Origin: Diploscapter coronatus
Taxonomy: Eukaryota > Nematoda > Chromadorea > Rhabditida > Rhabditidae
Direction of reading: 5' to 3'
Length of the DNA stretch: 64,000 nt
Assembly: GCA_964036155.1 (NCBI GenBank)
Contig: OZ038422.1
Location: 44,167,201 to 44,231,200, forward strand
This document shows positions 36,201-53,579 of this stretch, piece by piece. Both the position numbers and the translations under genes were made by a program. The notes below the pieces were generated by a model, which saw nothing but the letters and a program-made list of their open reading frames with translations, did not search any database and was not told where the DNA came from. Position 1 is the stretch's first letter; each line of letters begins with the position of its first letter.

Positions 36201-38342
36201 TTGCCAATTCAATAATCAGAAATTTCATTACCTTTGTAGACCACACTAAATCAATAATTATCCGGGTTTCATTCAAATCAGCTCAGTAAGAATAAAAACG
36301 ACTTATCAAATAGAATCCCGCTTTCATCGAATCTGCATACTGATATTTCAAAATTCAATTTCTTGCATCAAAAATTCCTTTTAGATTGACGATCGAGAAC
36401 GTCAGGACTTGGCAGCAGGGCGAATACACTTGCACTGTGACCGTAGAGTCGTTCAAATCAACTCAAATGACTCACATACTGCACATTAGAGGTAAACTAG
36501 TGTTTTATAATAAGGATTCCGTCAAATCCCAAACTGCAGGTCCACCAACTGTAAGTCTGGATCCTGAACATACAGCGCCTTTGGGCAGTACGACCGAGAT
36601 GTCATGCAAAATAAGCGGACGACCAAAGCCTCCCGAAATCAAATGGACTAAAAATGGAAAGCCTCTGGATTTTGCGAGTGGAAGAATGCAGGTCAATCGA
36701 ACTCATTTCCGACAAAACATTTCTGGTTCGAAATGCCGATTTTAGGTCAATCAAATTCCTCGACCGTATGGAGTCGAATCTAAGCTGACAATAAGGAATA
36801 TCCAAGAATCAGACCTCGGAGTCTACAATTGCTCATCGAACAATGGATTGGGAACTGACAGAAAAGGAACTGTTCTGCGGAAGAGAGGCCTTTTCGACTA
36901 TATCGGTACGCATAACGGCATTCTTGTGTCATTTTCCTAATTTTCAGCCCTTCTCGACGTAGATCAAGGAATATGGACTCCACTTTTGGTCGGTCTCTTA
37001 GTTTTCCTTCTCTTCTGTTGTTGCTTCTGCTGTTTGTGCAATCGACGAAGATTCCGAAACGACAAGAAAGGACATTTTGTCGGTCAGTAAAGCCTATTAA
37101 GAAAATTCCGAAAGAATTACCCAATTTCTAGATGAAAACTCCGACGTGACAATCAAATGCGAGGCTCTAGATGGACAACAGATCTACTTCCCTGAAATGT
37201 ACTGCGAATCGATGGAAAACGGCAATCTCATCGCATCAAAGGTACAATTTTACGACTCCTTAATTTGGCAAATTCATTTCTTATTCATCAAAGAAATATC
37301 TTTTCACTAATGGCGGTAGATAAAATTCAGGATTCTTAGAGGCTTTCGATTTTTCTAATTCCAACTTGAAAATCTTCGAGAAATTGTCCAATCCTGAAAC
37401 CATCAAATTCGAAAAATTCGTTATGAGATTATCGTGAAAATATTCACTCAATTTAGGACTACATATCGATACCTCAATCCAACCCTGACTTGGACTATAT
37501 CGCCGCTCCTTCAACGACTTCATTCTCGAACGGCGGACTCTATTCCAAATATCTGAATCCCTCGATGGAATATAGTGGACCTATGCCACTGGCTCCACGC
37601 TATGGAGACCATTCTTACGGGTCGTTTGCATCTGGAATTTCCACACCCGGTAATCTTTTCGAAATTTGAACGTAACGACCAACACATGCTCAACGGAGCT
37701 ATATTTACCATTTTCGTTATTAATCAGTTTTTTTTTTCAAATCATCCATTTATTTTAAAAAATATTTTTATGGTATGCGTAGAATAGATATCTGCATTTA
37801 TCCCAGAAGAGATCCATCAAAAATGATGGGCGAGTGATTTAAAAGAAATTTTTATATTGTAAGTAAAACACCTTCCATCCACCTTTTTAGGAAATTTTCT
37901 AGAATAAATGCAGGTATACGCCATAATGTATGTCACAGAAGGGATTTTTCGAAATGGATAATCGGAGTATTTAAAAAAAAAAAGTGATAGAGGTTCATTG
38001 AGAAAATCATAACGTACACAGCCCCGATTAACAACTAGCAGAATACCGATTGCATAGACAATACAAATAATTTTAAAAAATTCAGGTTTGTCAGCCGAAC
38101 TCGCCCCTTATCCTGGTGACCGGTTAGGTGGCCTTCAGCCTCCTCTCAGCATCATGGAAACACTTCCTGAAGTTGATACCCCGAAGGCCTCAAATTACGA
38201 TTTTCAGGTTAGAATTTTCAATTCCTTGATAACTTACTATTGAAAATACTTCCAGAACTCGATGATAGGTTCGCATTCCGGTCATCACTTGATGCCTGAC
38301 CACTCGAATCGGCCGCTCAGCCGAACGTCCACTCATGTTTGA
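33234..38342 (+). CDS. syg-1: SYG-1/Kirre/Neph1-type immunoglobulin-superfamily adhesion receptor
   Basis: Cell-surface receptor that in C. elegans specifies synapse position by binding SYG-2/nephrin. Seventeen phase-consistent exons give 760 residues. A signal peptide (SIFLLLLILLIRTISTLS) is followed by five Ig domains: Ig1 with KGAVQWMKNGFGLG and GEYNLL..DDDVYACQI; Ig2 with GRPPPKIGW and NRYLVCMS; Ig3 with ALLACNVDAKP and DHNAEYACEATN; Ig4 with VSFRCDSIGNPAPTTFW and GEYTCTV; Ig5 with GRPKPPEIKWTKNGKPL and GVYNCSSNNGLGT. A single transmembrane helix (WTPLLVGLLVFLLF) leads into a Cys cluster, a basic stop-transfer, and a tail of about 210 residues ending STHV, the class I PDZ ligand shared by Kirre and Neph proteins. 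A 12-bp apparent intron after LTVL is best read through (GKIK). Length is close to C. elegans SYG-1. Confidence 0.93.
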
Positions 38343-41300
38343 TTCCTACCGACACTTCAACAAGTGATGAAACAAATATTTGTTTATTTATCCAAATTCC
38401 TCAACTTCTTACCGATTTTCAGCGAAACGAAGATTTCGTGTCTTTTTCTAATTTGATGCGCAAAATATCAATCCAATGCCCAGTAAATCAAAATATCAAT
38501 TAGGCGATTAGTTAACTCCTCTCTATATAGAAAATAATCAAAGTTAGACGAAGATCTCTACGATACATTTATAATTGGCCGAAAAAATTCACAGATTCGA
38601 TAAAATGAGCTGACTTGTTATTCTTCTTAAATGCTGCATCCCCTTAATCTGCTCAATGTGTTTCAATTGCAATTTTTCATGCTCTAATTCGTTTCATTTC
38701 TAGTCCGAATTTCTACCGATCATTACGTGTCATTCTTTTACAGTGTAGCGATAATTCTGTACATTTTGTTCAAAACGACTTCATCATTGCAATATTCGTG
38801 CATATTATCTCTCGCAGTGCCATTGAAATCCCGCCAGAAACTCTAACACGATGTCATTACACAAAGCGATTATGATGCAACTCTTTTGTAAATTTATGAA
38901 CTTGTTGTTCCACTTTATAGTTACAAATTCTCGAGCCTAAAATAATCATATTTCATTACGTGTTATATGACGATTTCATACGCTCACTTTGAAAAATAAT
39001 TGCGAAATTTTTGAAATACCCATAATGGACTGCATAGTTTTGAAAGTATCGTGTCAGAGTTTTCGACGTTTATCTCTGGGACACTTTTCTGCAATAACAA
39101 TTTAGTTTGCCAATAATTCATTAAAAATCGGGTACACCATTCTCAGTCATTACTGTTAATTGTAGAATTGGGAATTATCATATTATCATACTAAAATAAA
39201 CGATAAGTTTAGCACCTTTGTTATTTCAGTCCAATTTTTCGTCCATTACATATACCGTAGATTATGCTTTATTTCACGCTATTTCGAATTTTAATCACAA
39301 AAACGCGGGAAATTAAGTCGGCTAAAATTCTAATCAAGGAAATTGAAAATTTGTTCTATTCAATAGTTTCATGAAAAGCCAGACTATTTATGCTTGTTTT
39401 CGCTTATTTTTAGACAAAAAATCTCCGTCTAAACTTCAACCAATATGAATCTAACAATAAGCAGGTTTGTCACGAGGCTGCGAATTTGAAATGGCAAAAC
39501 TTTGAGAATCTTCTGAGAGACAAAATCATTTCTGGCTTGACCTCGAAGAAAAATTTTTACTGACTTCGCCTTACCTCCAACTTATAACGAAGACTTTTTC
39601 AATTTTAATTCGACTTCGACTTCGAATTTTAAATGATCGCTTACCACTTCGTCATAACCCGGATACTAGAAATATTCGACCTTCAAAACACACCAGAGAA
39701 AAATTCGGAAGTGATATCTTGAGTCATGGTTCTTCGATTATTTAAACCCACTCCAGTCCGATCGAATCGAACCAACTCGTTCGTCCGCCTCTCTCTTGAC
39801 TCGTTCACGTCAGTCCATCAGCTTATCCCCTCTTCTTCTCTGCCACAGGTCGTTTCTCTGCCCTCTTCGATCCATGCTCTATTTCTTCTCCAAATTGGAT
39901 CAGAAACCTTCGTTTTTGTGTCTGCAAGTCAACAATTGTGCATTCCTTTCCCCTCTCTTCCTCTTTTCACTTCATTCTCATCCTCCATTTGCCTCAGGCA
40001 TTTTCTTCTTTTCTCTTCTTAGCCCCTTCATTCAATCTCTTCTATGTGACTTACCGGATGTTTTCATCATTCAAACTTTTCATCGTCATTCCAGTTTCTA
40101 TTTATTTGCGTTGACCTATAAAAAGACCTCTGACTCTATTGAGTGTTTTTCTCGTATTCTTCGATGTAAAACTGCATTACATAAATTTTCGAAATAGCCA
40201 ACTCATCTAATCTGCTCTTTTGATTTTCGCATTTGAAAAGCTGAATTTTCTCGAAAAAATTAGATATCCGGATTTACCATCACATTTCCAAATGCTACAA
40301 AGTCTCTTGATATGAGAAAATTCCTGTTTGAAGAATCGTCCCTTCAAAATTTCTGATTCGTCAAAATAATGCTCGACCTAATATTCAACATTAGAATAAT
40401 TCACTTCTAAGACCCGTTACCTTAACATAGCCAAGATAAGGTCAGACACAGGTACAAGTAAGAATTCGGATTCCAGTTTATCATTTTTATAACACGTACA
40501 AATTCTGGATTTTTCAGTATCAATATCGTCTAGCTCTTGAAATTGAATAAGTAAAATTGTTATGATTGTAAATCGCGTAATCAAACTCTCCAATCTTTTC
40601 ATTATAATTCTTTCCAATTATTAATTTTCAACTATTGTACGAGAATTTGTTTATCTTTCTTGCATTGTTGATCTTCGCAAATTGATGATTTTTTCCTTGA
40701 TATTCTTCGACCCTGGCCACTCGAGTACTTTGCATTGTTTTATTTTGTGAGCCGACGCGTTAATGTTTCTGTTGCGTCAGCAGATGGCAAGAAGAAAGGA
40801 GGGAATAAGAAGAAGGCAGAAGAAGTGAAGAAGTGCACAGAGGAAGGAGACCATAAAGAATCCATGGCAAGGAAAGGCTATGCGCAAATAATGTTATTTG
40901 GGAAGTTAGATAAGGTCTCATTTGAGTCCAAAGGTTTAGGTAAAGGTCTGTCTAGTAGTAACGTCTCCTTTCAAAAATGATGTTATTTCCAGGGTGCACA
41001 ATTTTATAATCAAACTTATGGCAGATATAGTCTAAGACCGATAAAGTGAGACAAATCTAATGCTGCGAAATTTTAGCCTTTCCAGAGTGTACATGAGTAA
41101 TTTCAAATAACCGTCAAAATCGTTTCTGAATAATTAAATTGTAGCGTTGAATGTGTCAACTTGATTGCGAACAACGTGCTATTCTCATGCATCTGATTTT
41201 TCTGCATTTGTTTTATCTCAATTTGTTAGCCAATGACAATCACTCAACTCGATATCCTTGACTTATCATAGGCAAATTTATCCTTACGAGATGTATCGTG

Positions 41301-42961
41301 TTCTCGTTTCGAATTCTTAAGAAAAGCTAACTTCTAACTACTCTAATGAAGTGCTCAACTCATTTTTGTTTTTAAAAATAAAATTTTGACCATATGCAAG
41401 AGTGCAGAAAGTTCGCTCAAAATCATTGTCGTTTATATGAAAATATTACGTAAACACATAGCATACGCGAAATAGAAAGTAATTTTAGAATTAGTTGTTT
41501 TTTCAATACGAAACTCAATTTTCTCGACATTTAGAAAGATCTTCTGTAGGGGCATTTGAGAGGAATGATGAAACAGATAATTATCGGTCGAAGTTGGTTT
41601 GACGCAAGCAGGGCAGCGGTATTTCAATATCATGAGATGGAAAAGGAAATGAAATTTTCTAAAATTGCACTGCCATTATTTCAGAAAGTTCTACCCGACC
41701 TTATTGCAATAATGAAATTCGGCAATAAATTTGCAAATGTTCTAGTTTCGTGATCTCTATTTTCTATTTTTACTCGATCATCAATCTCGCTCTTCTAATT
41801 TAGTCGATTGATACTCAAATTGTCGTAAGCGTTCCCTGCCGCGGTGCAATCCGTTCAAATCTATTGCGTCGAATTGCACTTCACGATTTTTTGTGGAAAA
41901 ATTCAAAATCAGCAGAAGAGGAGAAGGAGGGATGGCCCAAGCAGACACTGACAAAGAGAAAGCAGGCAGGGGTTTAGTTGAATGGAGTGAGAGAGGAGTA
42001 AATCTAGCGAGAGCACAGAGAGGACAGACAAAACGCTTCCTCGAGCTGGTTTACGTCATAGCTGTGGGGAAAGGGGGAAAGCACGTCAAGGATTCGATCT
42101 GTGAGTGAATGAGAGGAGAGGGGAGAAGTAAAGAAAGAAGAGTAGTGATGGAATGGAGAATGGAAGAAGGAAAGACCACCACCTACCTGACTCTCTCCTC
42201 ATTTCCCATTCTCTCTGCTCTCTATCAATCTCCCGGTGTTCCTTCCTTCAGTTCTCAACGGCCGCATATTATTTTCGGCATTTAGCATCTCGATTCTATG
42301 AATGCTCGATTTTTTGTGCAAAACGCTCTTTGCCATATTTGCGTCATGAACATGTAATTATCTCGACAAAAATAGGAGATAAGAAATTACCGAGGGGTAT
42401 ATGCATATCTTGAGCAATTAGATTTTGCGAATCTATTACACATGCATATGCTTTTCGTGAGTGAATTATTTGCTCGAATAATTTAGAGGTCTGAATAGGC
42501 TCATAAACACATGTAAAGGGGAATGCGTAGTGTCTTTTTCATTACTTATGAATTCTACGTAATTAGTGTGCATTTGGCTATGTGTGTGTTGGACACAAAC
42601 ATCTCTGTTCCAGCCCATTTATTTCATTTCGTCACATCAGTTCTAAGCCGTCACATTTTGCTTCTCTATCTCTCTATCAATATTTTCCTATCGCATCTTC
42701 TCTGATTTGCATCGAAATTTCGCCTCGAACTGATTCGAGTCCTTCCCATTTCTTCGCTGCCTTACTGGTCATAAGCCTTGAATTTCCCTTCTCTGCTATC
42801 TCGTTATTTACAAATGCCTTTCTTTGCAGTCATTTTCAATGATTTGATGTCGTTAAGCGTTCTGATGCAACTTTATGCGATATTCGTTTTCAAAGATCTT
42901 TTCCAACTTGTTTAGCTGCTCAAGAATTATCGACTAATTTCTATTTCTACGCTTTCAGGCA
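38343..42961. other. Long non-coding interval upstream of the SIK gene
   Basis: About 4.6 kb holding the SYG-1 3' flank and the 5' flank of the kinase. Pyrimidine-rich stretches occur at about 39780-40040 and 42180-42240, and purine-rich ones at about 40785-40880 and 41910-42150. The start Met of the kinase directly follows a tttcag, so a non-coding 5' exon or a trans-splice site is likely there. No gene recognised. Confidence 0.5.
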
Positions 42962-48423
<5,462 letters not shown>

Positions 48424-49232
48424 AAAATTCGGGAAACCACAAGATCTTTCACAAATTTGAATCTTTTCGGGGTGAATAATTATTTAGTTGTTAGCAGTTA
48501 ATCGGTTCATAATAATCATTTCATGAAATCAAATGTGGTAATTTCTATACGGTAATTGCTTCAGTTTATTGCATTAATCCTATTCTGAAAAGTAATAATT
48601 TTGCTCAATGCATTTCTTACCTTTGAAACGGTTATTTAATTTGTTCCATTTCATTGAACTATGATTTGAATAAAGCAAATCTTGTTGATTATTATGACGC
48701 GTTAGTGTGTGCAATGAAAATTAAAATTATCGATGACTATTATCTTGTTGAAGATGCTCGATTTCCCCAAGCTTTCATATTTATCGTTGGCTGTTAGTGA
48801 GAGAGATGATGACGGAGAATGAGATTGACTGTGGAGAGTCGAGAATAGGAGAAAGGGGGGAAGCTTGAGGGATGCAGGAACAGGGACAGATGAAGTGAGA
48901 TGAATGAAGAAAGAGGGCACAATCTGCAAAATGGTTATTTGAAAAATTAACATTTTTCGACTTCTGGTGGAGTTCACTAGATTGAAAAATCAATGATATT
49001 TATGAATGCACAATACTAACATTCTTTATCACTGATTTTGCGAAATATCTTTAAATCTTGTGAGTTTTAAAGAAGCCAATTTGACACTGATCACTGAATA
49101 ATTGTTTACTGATGGGCAGAGAGGAATGATCAAGTAGTGAATGAATGAATGGGACATACTTCTTAGGACAGCCACACGGTACGGCAGCACAGCGCCCGTC
49201 CAACGAGGCATCGAGGCAAACAGCGCGGCCAA
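48424..49232. other. Convergent 3' flanks, no gene
   Basis: Between the stop codons of the SIK gene (+) and the TTBK-like gene (-). A G/A-rich stretch spans about 48800-48910. No coding signal. Confidence 0.5.
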
Positions 49233-52054
49233 TCACATCAGCATGTGAGCGGACGGACCACCTGAAACAAACAATTCAACTATTAGTCTCACTAAATTAA
49301 AGATGATTTTTGTTCGGTTAAGGCTGACAAGAACGAATAGTACTGTCGAAGGCTGACTGTTTGTGCGTCGTCCGTAAAAGCGCACATTATCGCCACCGAT
49401 AATGATGTCATATTAATCATGCCGGGTATGAATATTTAGTTAGTTTGAGTGCATGTTGAGCAAGTTTTATTTCTTCTACTCTGGCTATCTCTCACTCAAG
49501 CTAATCTCATCTTTGCTTCAGTTTCATCTTGTTTTCTTCTCAAAAGAGTAGCTCCGATTTTTGCTCAAAAAGTTTTGGCATCTGATTGAATTTCTTTCCA
49601 TACCTGGCTCCCAATCGTAGGGGAACTCTTGGACGCGGTTAGCCGCCATCGCGGAGCGAATCAGTCCGTATACCTGCTGGTACGGCCTGAAATTTATTCT
49701 TAGTCTTTTTCATCATCATCTAGAGACTTAGGACGTTTTTTTTTTTGCAATTTCTCCACCGCACTGCAGCTCAACTCAATTTTCTCTACCGCAACCACAC
49801 CGCACCGTGGTTGCGGTGAAAAAGTCCCAAGTTTGATCATCTATTTTAGCATCAAGCTAGAGATGAAGTACCATTTCAGCTTAATTTAAATGATGATGAA
49901 TTTGCCTACGGAGCGTCGTAGTATTTGAGCCCATCGAAGATTCTGAGGATCTGCGCGAGTTCGTTGGTCGGGCACGTCGGTGTGAAGAGCATGAATGGGG
50001 ACGCGCGGTATTGTTGCTTCATCCGGCCGACCTAAAATGAAAGATAAATGCTCCTACTTTATCAGGATTATCAGTTTATGACCTTAAAAAGGCATTCTAA
50101 GGAGATCCTGTGATTGAAAGATTTTTCCCAGGTCGCCATGTCGTCGTGATTACCTGTTTCATATCCGCAATGTCGTGCCAAGGTAAGCGGCCACCCGTCA
50201 ACTCGATCTGCATGTAAAGCCAACTTTCGCAGTCGTCTTTTCTGAAAAATATTGCTTATCTTGAACCTTGAACCCGCTAATTTTTGAAGAATGGTTGCAG
50301 TCCTTCATATAACAATTCGTTTTTTTTCTGACTTGCCTGCAGAGTTCTCTTTCGATGTGACACGATATGGGGGCATATCTGACAGTTCCACGGAATCCGG
50401 CTGCCTGACGCGGCTTGCGAATCACTCCCTGAAAATTCAGATGCTACGCTAGAGATTTCAGTATGGCGGAGTTGATTTAGTTGAAGATCGACGATAAGAT
50501 GAGAATAAGGGAGGGAATAGTACAACTACTTCGCTCTTTGTCTTGTGTATTTTTTATGAACCTGGTCGTTAGTGAACTTCCTGCACATGCCGAAATCTAA
50601 AATGTAGACCTTGCGGATCTCGTTCAGCTCTGGTCTGCCAATAGCGTAGTTTCCCGGCTGCAAAGGATTCAATTATTTAATTTTTTTTTTTGTGAATGAA
50701 ATCAAGCTTTAAATCAAGTTTTCATATGTGATTTGCAATGACGACTGCAAGTTCATTGTTCAAATTTGTATCTTGTACATATATATATTCTCATATCATT
50801 GATATGCAGAATTCGGTATTTTCTCTGTAATGACATGAACCTTGACATCGCGATGCAGGTAGCCAATTTGATGAAGATCCTCGAGAGCCTCAAGTGCTTG
50901 AATGCCGACTCCCAGCGAGCAGCCCAGCGTCATATGGCCTCCGGGCCCACCCTTCACTAGATTCTGCAGTTAGCGTACATCATTTTCGGAAATAAAATCC
51001 GTTTTTTTTTTTTTTTCGTTCATTTTCCATCCTTTATCATTTTATAAACAGAAGATCAGCTTTGTCTCGGGCTAATAAAGCTGAAACTTCACGATAAATT
51101 TCTTTCTCGTGCATAGAATTTGAGAGCCTTAGTTAATTCGAAGTTTTCATGATATGAGGCATGAAGTACGATTGTTAGTCCTAGGCAAAAGCGAAAAATC
51201 GCATCTTTTTGAGAACTCTTCCGCTCGAAAAGACACTATTACTTCCAGAGATTGTAGGTATCATCAATCCTATTCCAATCTTGCATTATGAGGATCATAA
51301 TCTGCTATCATCAGATTGCAGACCTCGAGCGACTTGCCGACGAGCGTCATGACGACGTAGTTGAAGCCGCCGAACCGACCCTTGTCCTCGATCTTGCAGA
51401 AGTGGCGCGACGATCGCTTCGTCAGCTCTGTCAGTACGTGCACTTCCAGCTTCAGCACCTAAAGCATAACACATTGTTGTTATTATTGCTGCTTCAATTC
51501 GCTACATTTTTTAAGAACAATGACAATAGTGACAAAATTTGTTGTCAGGACACTGCATTTTTTTTCTAAATTAGTGAAGAACTAAAGAGACCCTCTTCCA
51601 TTCCCTGCGCTTTGTAAAAAACGGTATCGCAGTCTCCTCAGCACAATAACTTTTTCTACATCAATGCACTATGTTGGCTGTCACAGAAACATACCTGAAT
51701 CTGTTCATTGACGCCTTCGACTTTGAGCGCGTATCTGCCGGCCGCGTCGTAGACTCTGTAGACGGCCCCGAATCCACCTTCGCCCAACTTCTTCTCTATC
51801 GTCCACCGCTCCACCTGCAAGAAGAATATGATTATTCTATGTTTTTGACTCTATTTGAAGGGCGCAATGACGCAACGAAATCAATTTTTGAATGAAAGAA
51901 TGACAGATTTTATAAGAAAATTTTTTTTTGCAGATTCTCCGTCATCCACGAATTTCCTGCTGATAGTTTGTTATTGCGTCACTCTGTCATTTTGTCGTTG
52001 TCTTGTCATGCACACCTGCTGTCCAGGCATCAATTGGACGAGTTGTTGAGCCAT
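49233..52054 (-). CDS. Tau-tubulin-kinase-like protein kinase (CK1 superfamily)
   Basis: Compact 308-residue kinase of the TTBK-like branch, which is much expanded in nematodes. Ten phase-consistent exons: 52054-52016, 51814-51695, 51458-51324, 50963-50841, 50657-50562, 50428-50337, 50241-50154, 50031-49910, 49686-49604, 49261-49233. Motifs: VERWTIEKKLGEGGFGAVYR (Gly loop), YALKVEG (Lys), VVMTLVGKSLE, HQIGYLHRDVKPGNYAIG (catalytic loop), VYILDFGMCRKF (DFG), and GFRGTVRYAPISCHIERELC in place of APE, typical of CK1/TTBK. The C-lobe has DDCESWLYMQIELTGGRLPW. The protein ends soon after the kinase fold (PGGPSAHMLM). The sixth exon ends in a GC donor (ctgcag|gcaagt). The substrate is not inferable. 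Confidence 0.92.
49726..49832. repeat. MITE-like inverted repeat in a TTBK intron
   Basis: Outer arms tagagacttaggacgttttt and aaaaagtcccaagtttgatc pair with few mismatches. An inner perfect hairpin, accgcaaccac with gtggttgcggt, surrounds a short cgcacc-type loop. It lies in intron 49687-49909. Confidence 0.6.
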
Positions 52055-53579
52055 GGCTCAGATCTTCTGGTCGCCTGCCAGTCACTAGATATGTCGAATC
52101 GATAATGACTAAGCCATTCTGAATCAATAAATGATTCGTTTCGAGAAATCATGTACTCAAATTTCGTATCGACGATGATGTATCCAGGTTTTTACAGATT
52201 CGTAAGTTCTTCTTTCGTTGTGTGGAACGTAAGCTAACTTTTCATATCAATAGAATTTTCTGCATGAAGTAAGGATGAAGGGTTTGAATAGATACAGGAT
52301 AGGGGCAACAGCTATACTACGGCACGGTTTTTTTTTTTTAAATGGAATAATAGACCGATTTTGACTTTATAAAGCTAGCAATTGTCTTGAATTTTCCTAA
52401 ATTTGCTCATTTCACTTCAAAGTGAGTCAATTGGATGCCCGAAAAGTCACTTAAAAACTTCTGGGTATTATGATAAGATTTGACGAAATATTGAGAGAAA
52501 ATCTGCCTCAGCCTATTTTGCTATACTTTTTTTATTATATCATGCGGTTTCCAAACATATTGCGTGAAAATTTGACCAAATTTGTAAAAAATAAAAAACT
52601 AAAAATAATGAGAAACTAATAATGTCGTAGAAAAAATCGCGCCGTGTTTTAGTAAAAAGCGTGCCGTAGTTTGAAACTGCCCGAAAATATGTTCACTTTG
52701 AGTGGTGAATTTTTGCGATTCTTTCGATAAGGATTCTTACTTTTTATCTTTTCCTTGACATTAATCTTATTTACAGTCCAGTTCAATCTTCCTTTCAGAA
52801 ATTTTATTCCGGAACGCAATTTGGCATCTCTTTGGGAGCCCTACATGTATATTTCTAAACTTAGTATGACTTCATTTCTTCGGTTTATCAACTTTCACTG
52901 AAAATATTATTCAACATCATATGAGTTTGAATTCGAATCCATTAATTTTTATCTCTTATTGGTACTAGGTACTCATGAAACCTTGAGAGTTTATAGCTAA
53001 TCATGCATTTTTATGTCTCATTTTCCGTTATGACGCATCATCAAGAAATAAAATTACAGTATTCAGACATTTTATTAACTCAATGACATGCATATCATAC
53101 ATTGTTGAAAATAATAATCATATGGCATTAATTTCATTCGCAATTCAAATTTTATGGAATATTTGCCACCTAAATACAAACACATTCAGATTAAAGATTG
53201 ACTAGATTTAGAAGAGATAATTCATTTGCTAGTTAACCATTAATGCAGGAGAATTCAATGTTTCTCAACTCAAATCAATGATGACTATATGCCAAATTTG
53301 AAGTTGAGCATAATAAGATTAGAAGGAAATATAGAAAAAAATTCTGAACATGGCAATGAATAAACGGATGACCAATTATTATCTGAACTAAAATTTATGA
53401 AGGTAAAAATGCGAAATAAATATTTTGATCACAGGTATTATATACCGAAGACATATTCGAGAACATTAATACGTGATAATGTGACAAAAATGTATAAAAT
53501 TATAGAAAAAGTTCATAATTTCGTGAAAAATCAATTTCTGATACTAGATTGCAGCGAGAGTGGTAAATAGTAGCTAAAA
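52055..53579. other. Intergenic, AT-rich, nothing recognised
   Basis: 5' flank of the TTBK-like gene and 3' flank of the ETS gene. Only AT-rich sequence with poly-T runs (for example 52328-52341) was seen. Confidence 0.5.

Noticed and set aside
39726..40197. Overlapping frames of 98 and 133 codons rich in Ser/Leu/Phe
   Set aside because: Pyrimidine-rich tract translated in two frames; typical chance frames.
49787..49821. Hairpin accgcaaccac..gtggttgcggt as terminator or small RNA
   Set aside because: It is the core of a longer inverted repeat inside an intron; rho-independent terminators do not apply to a nematode genome.
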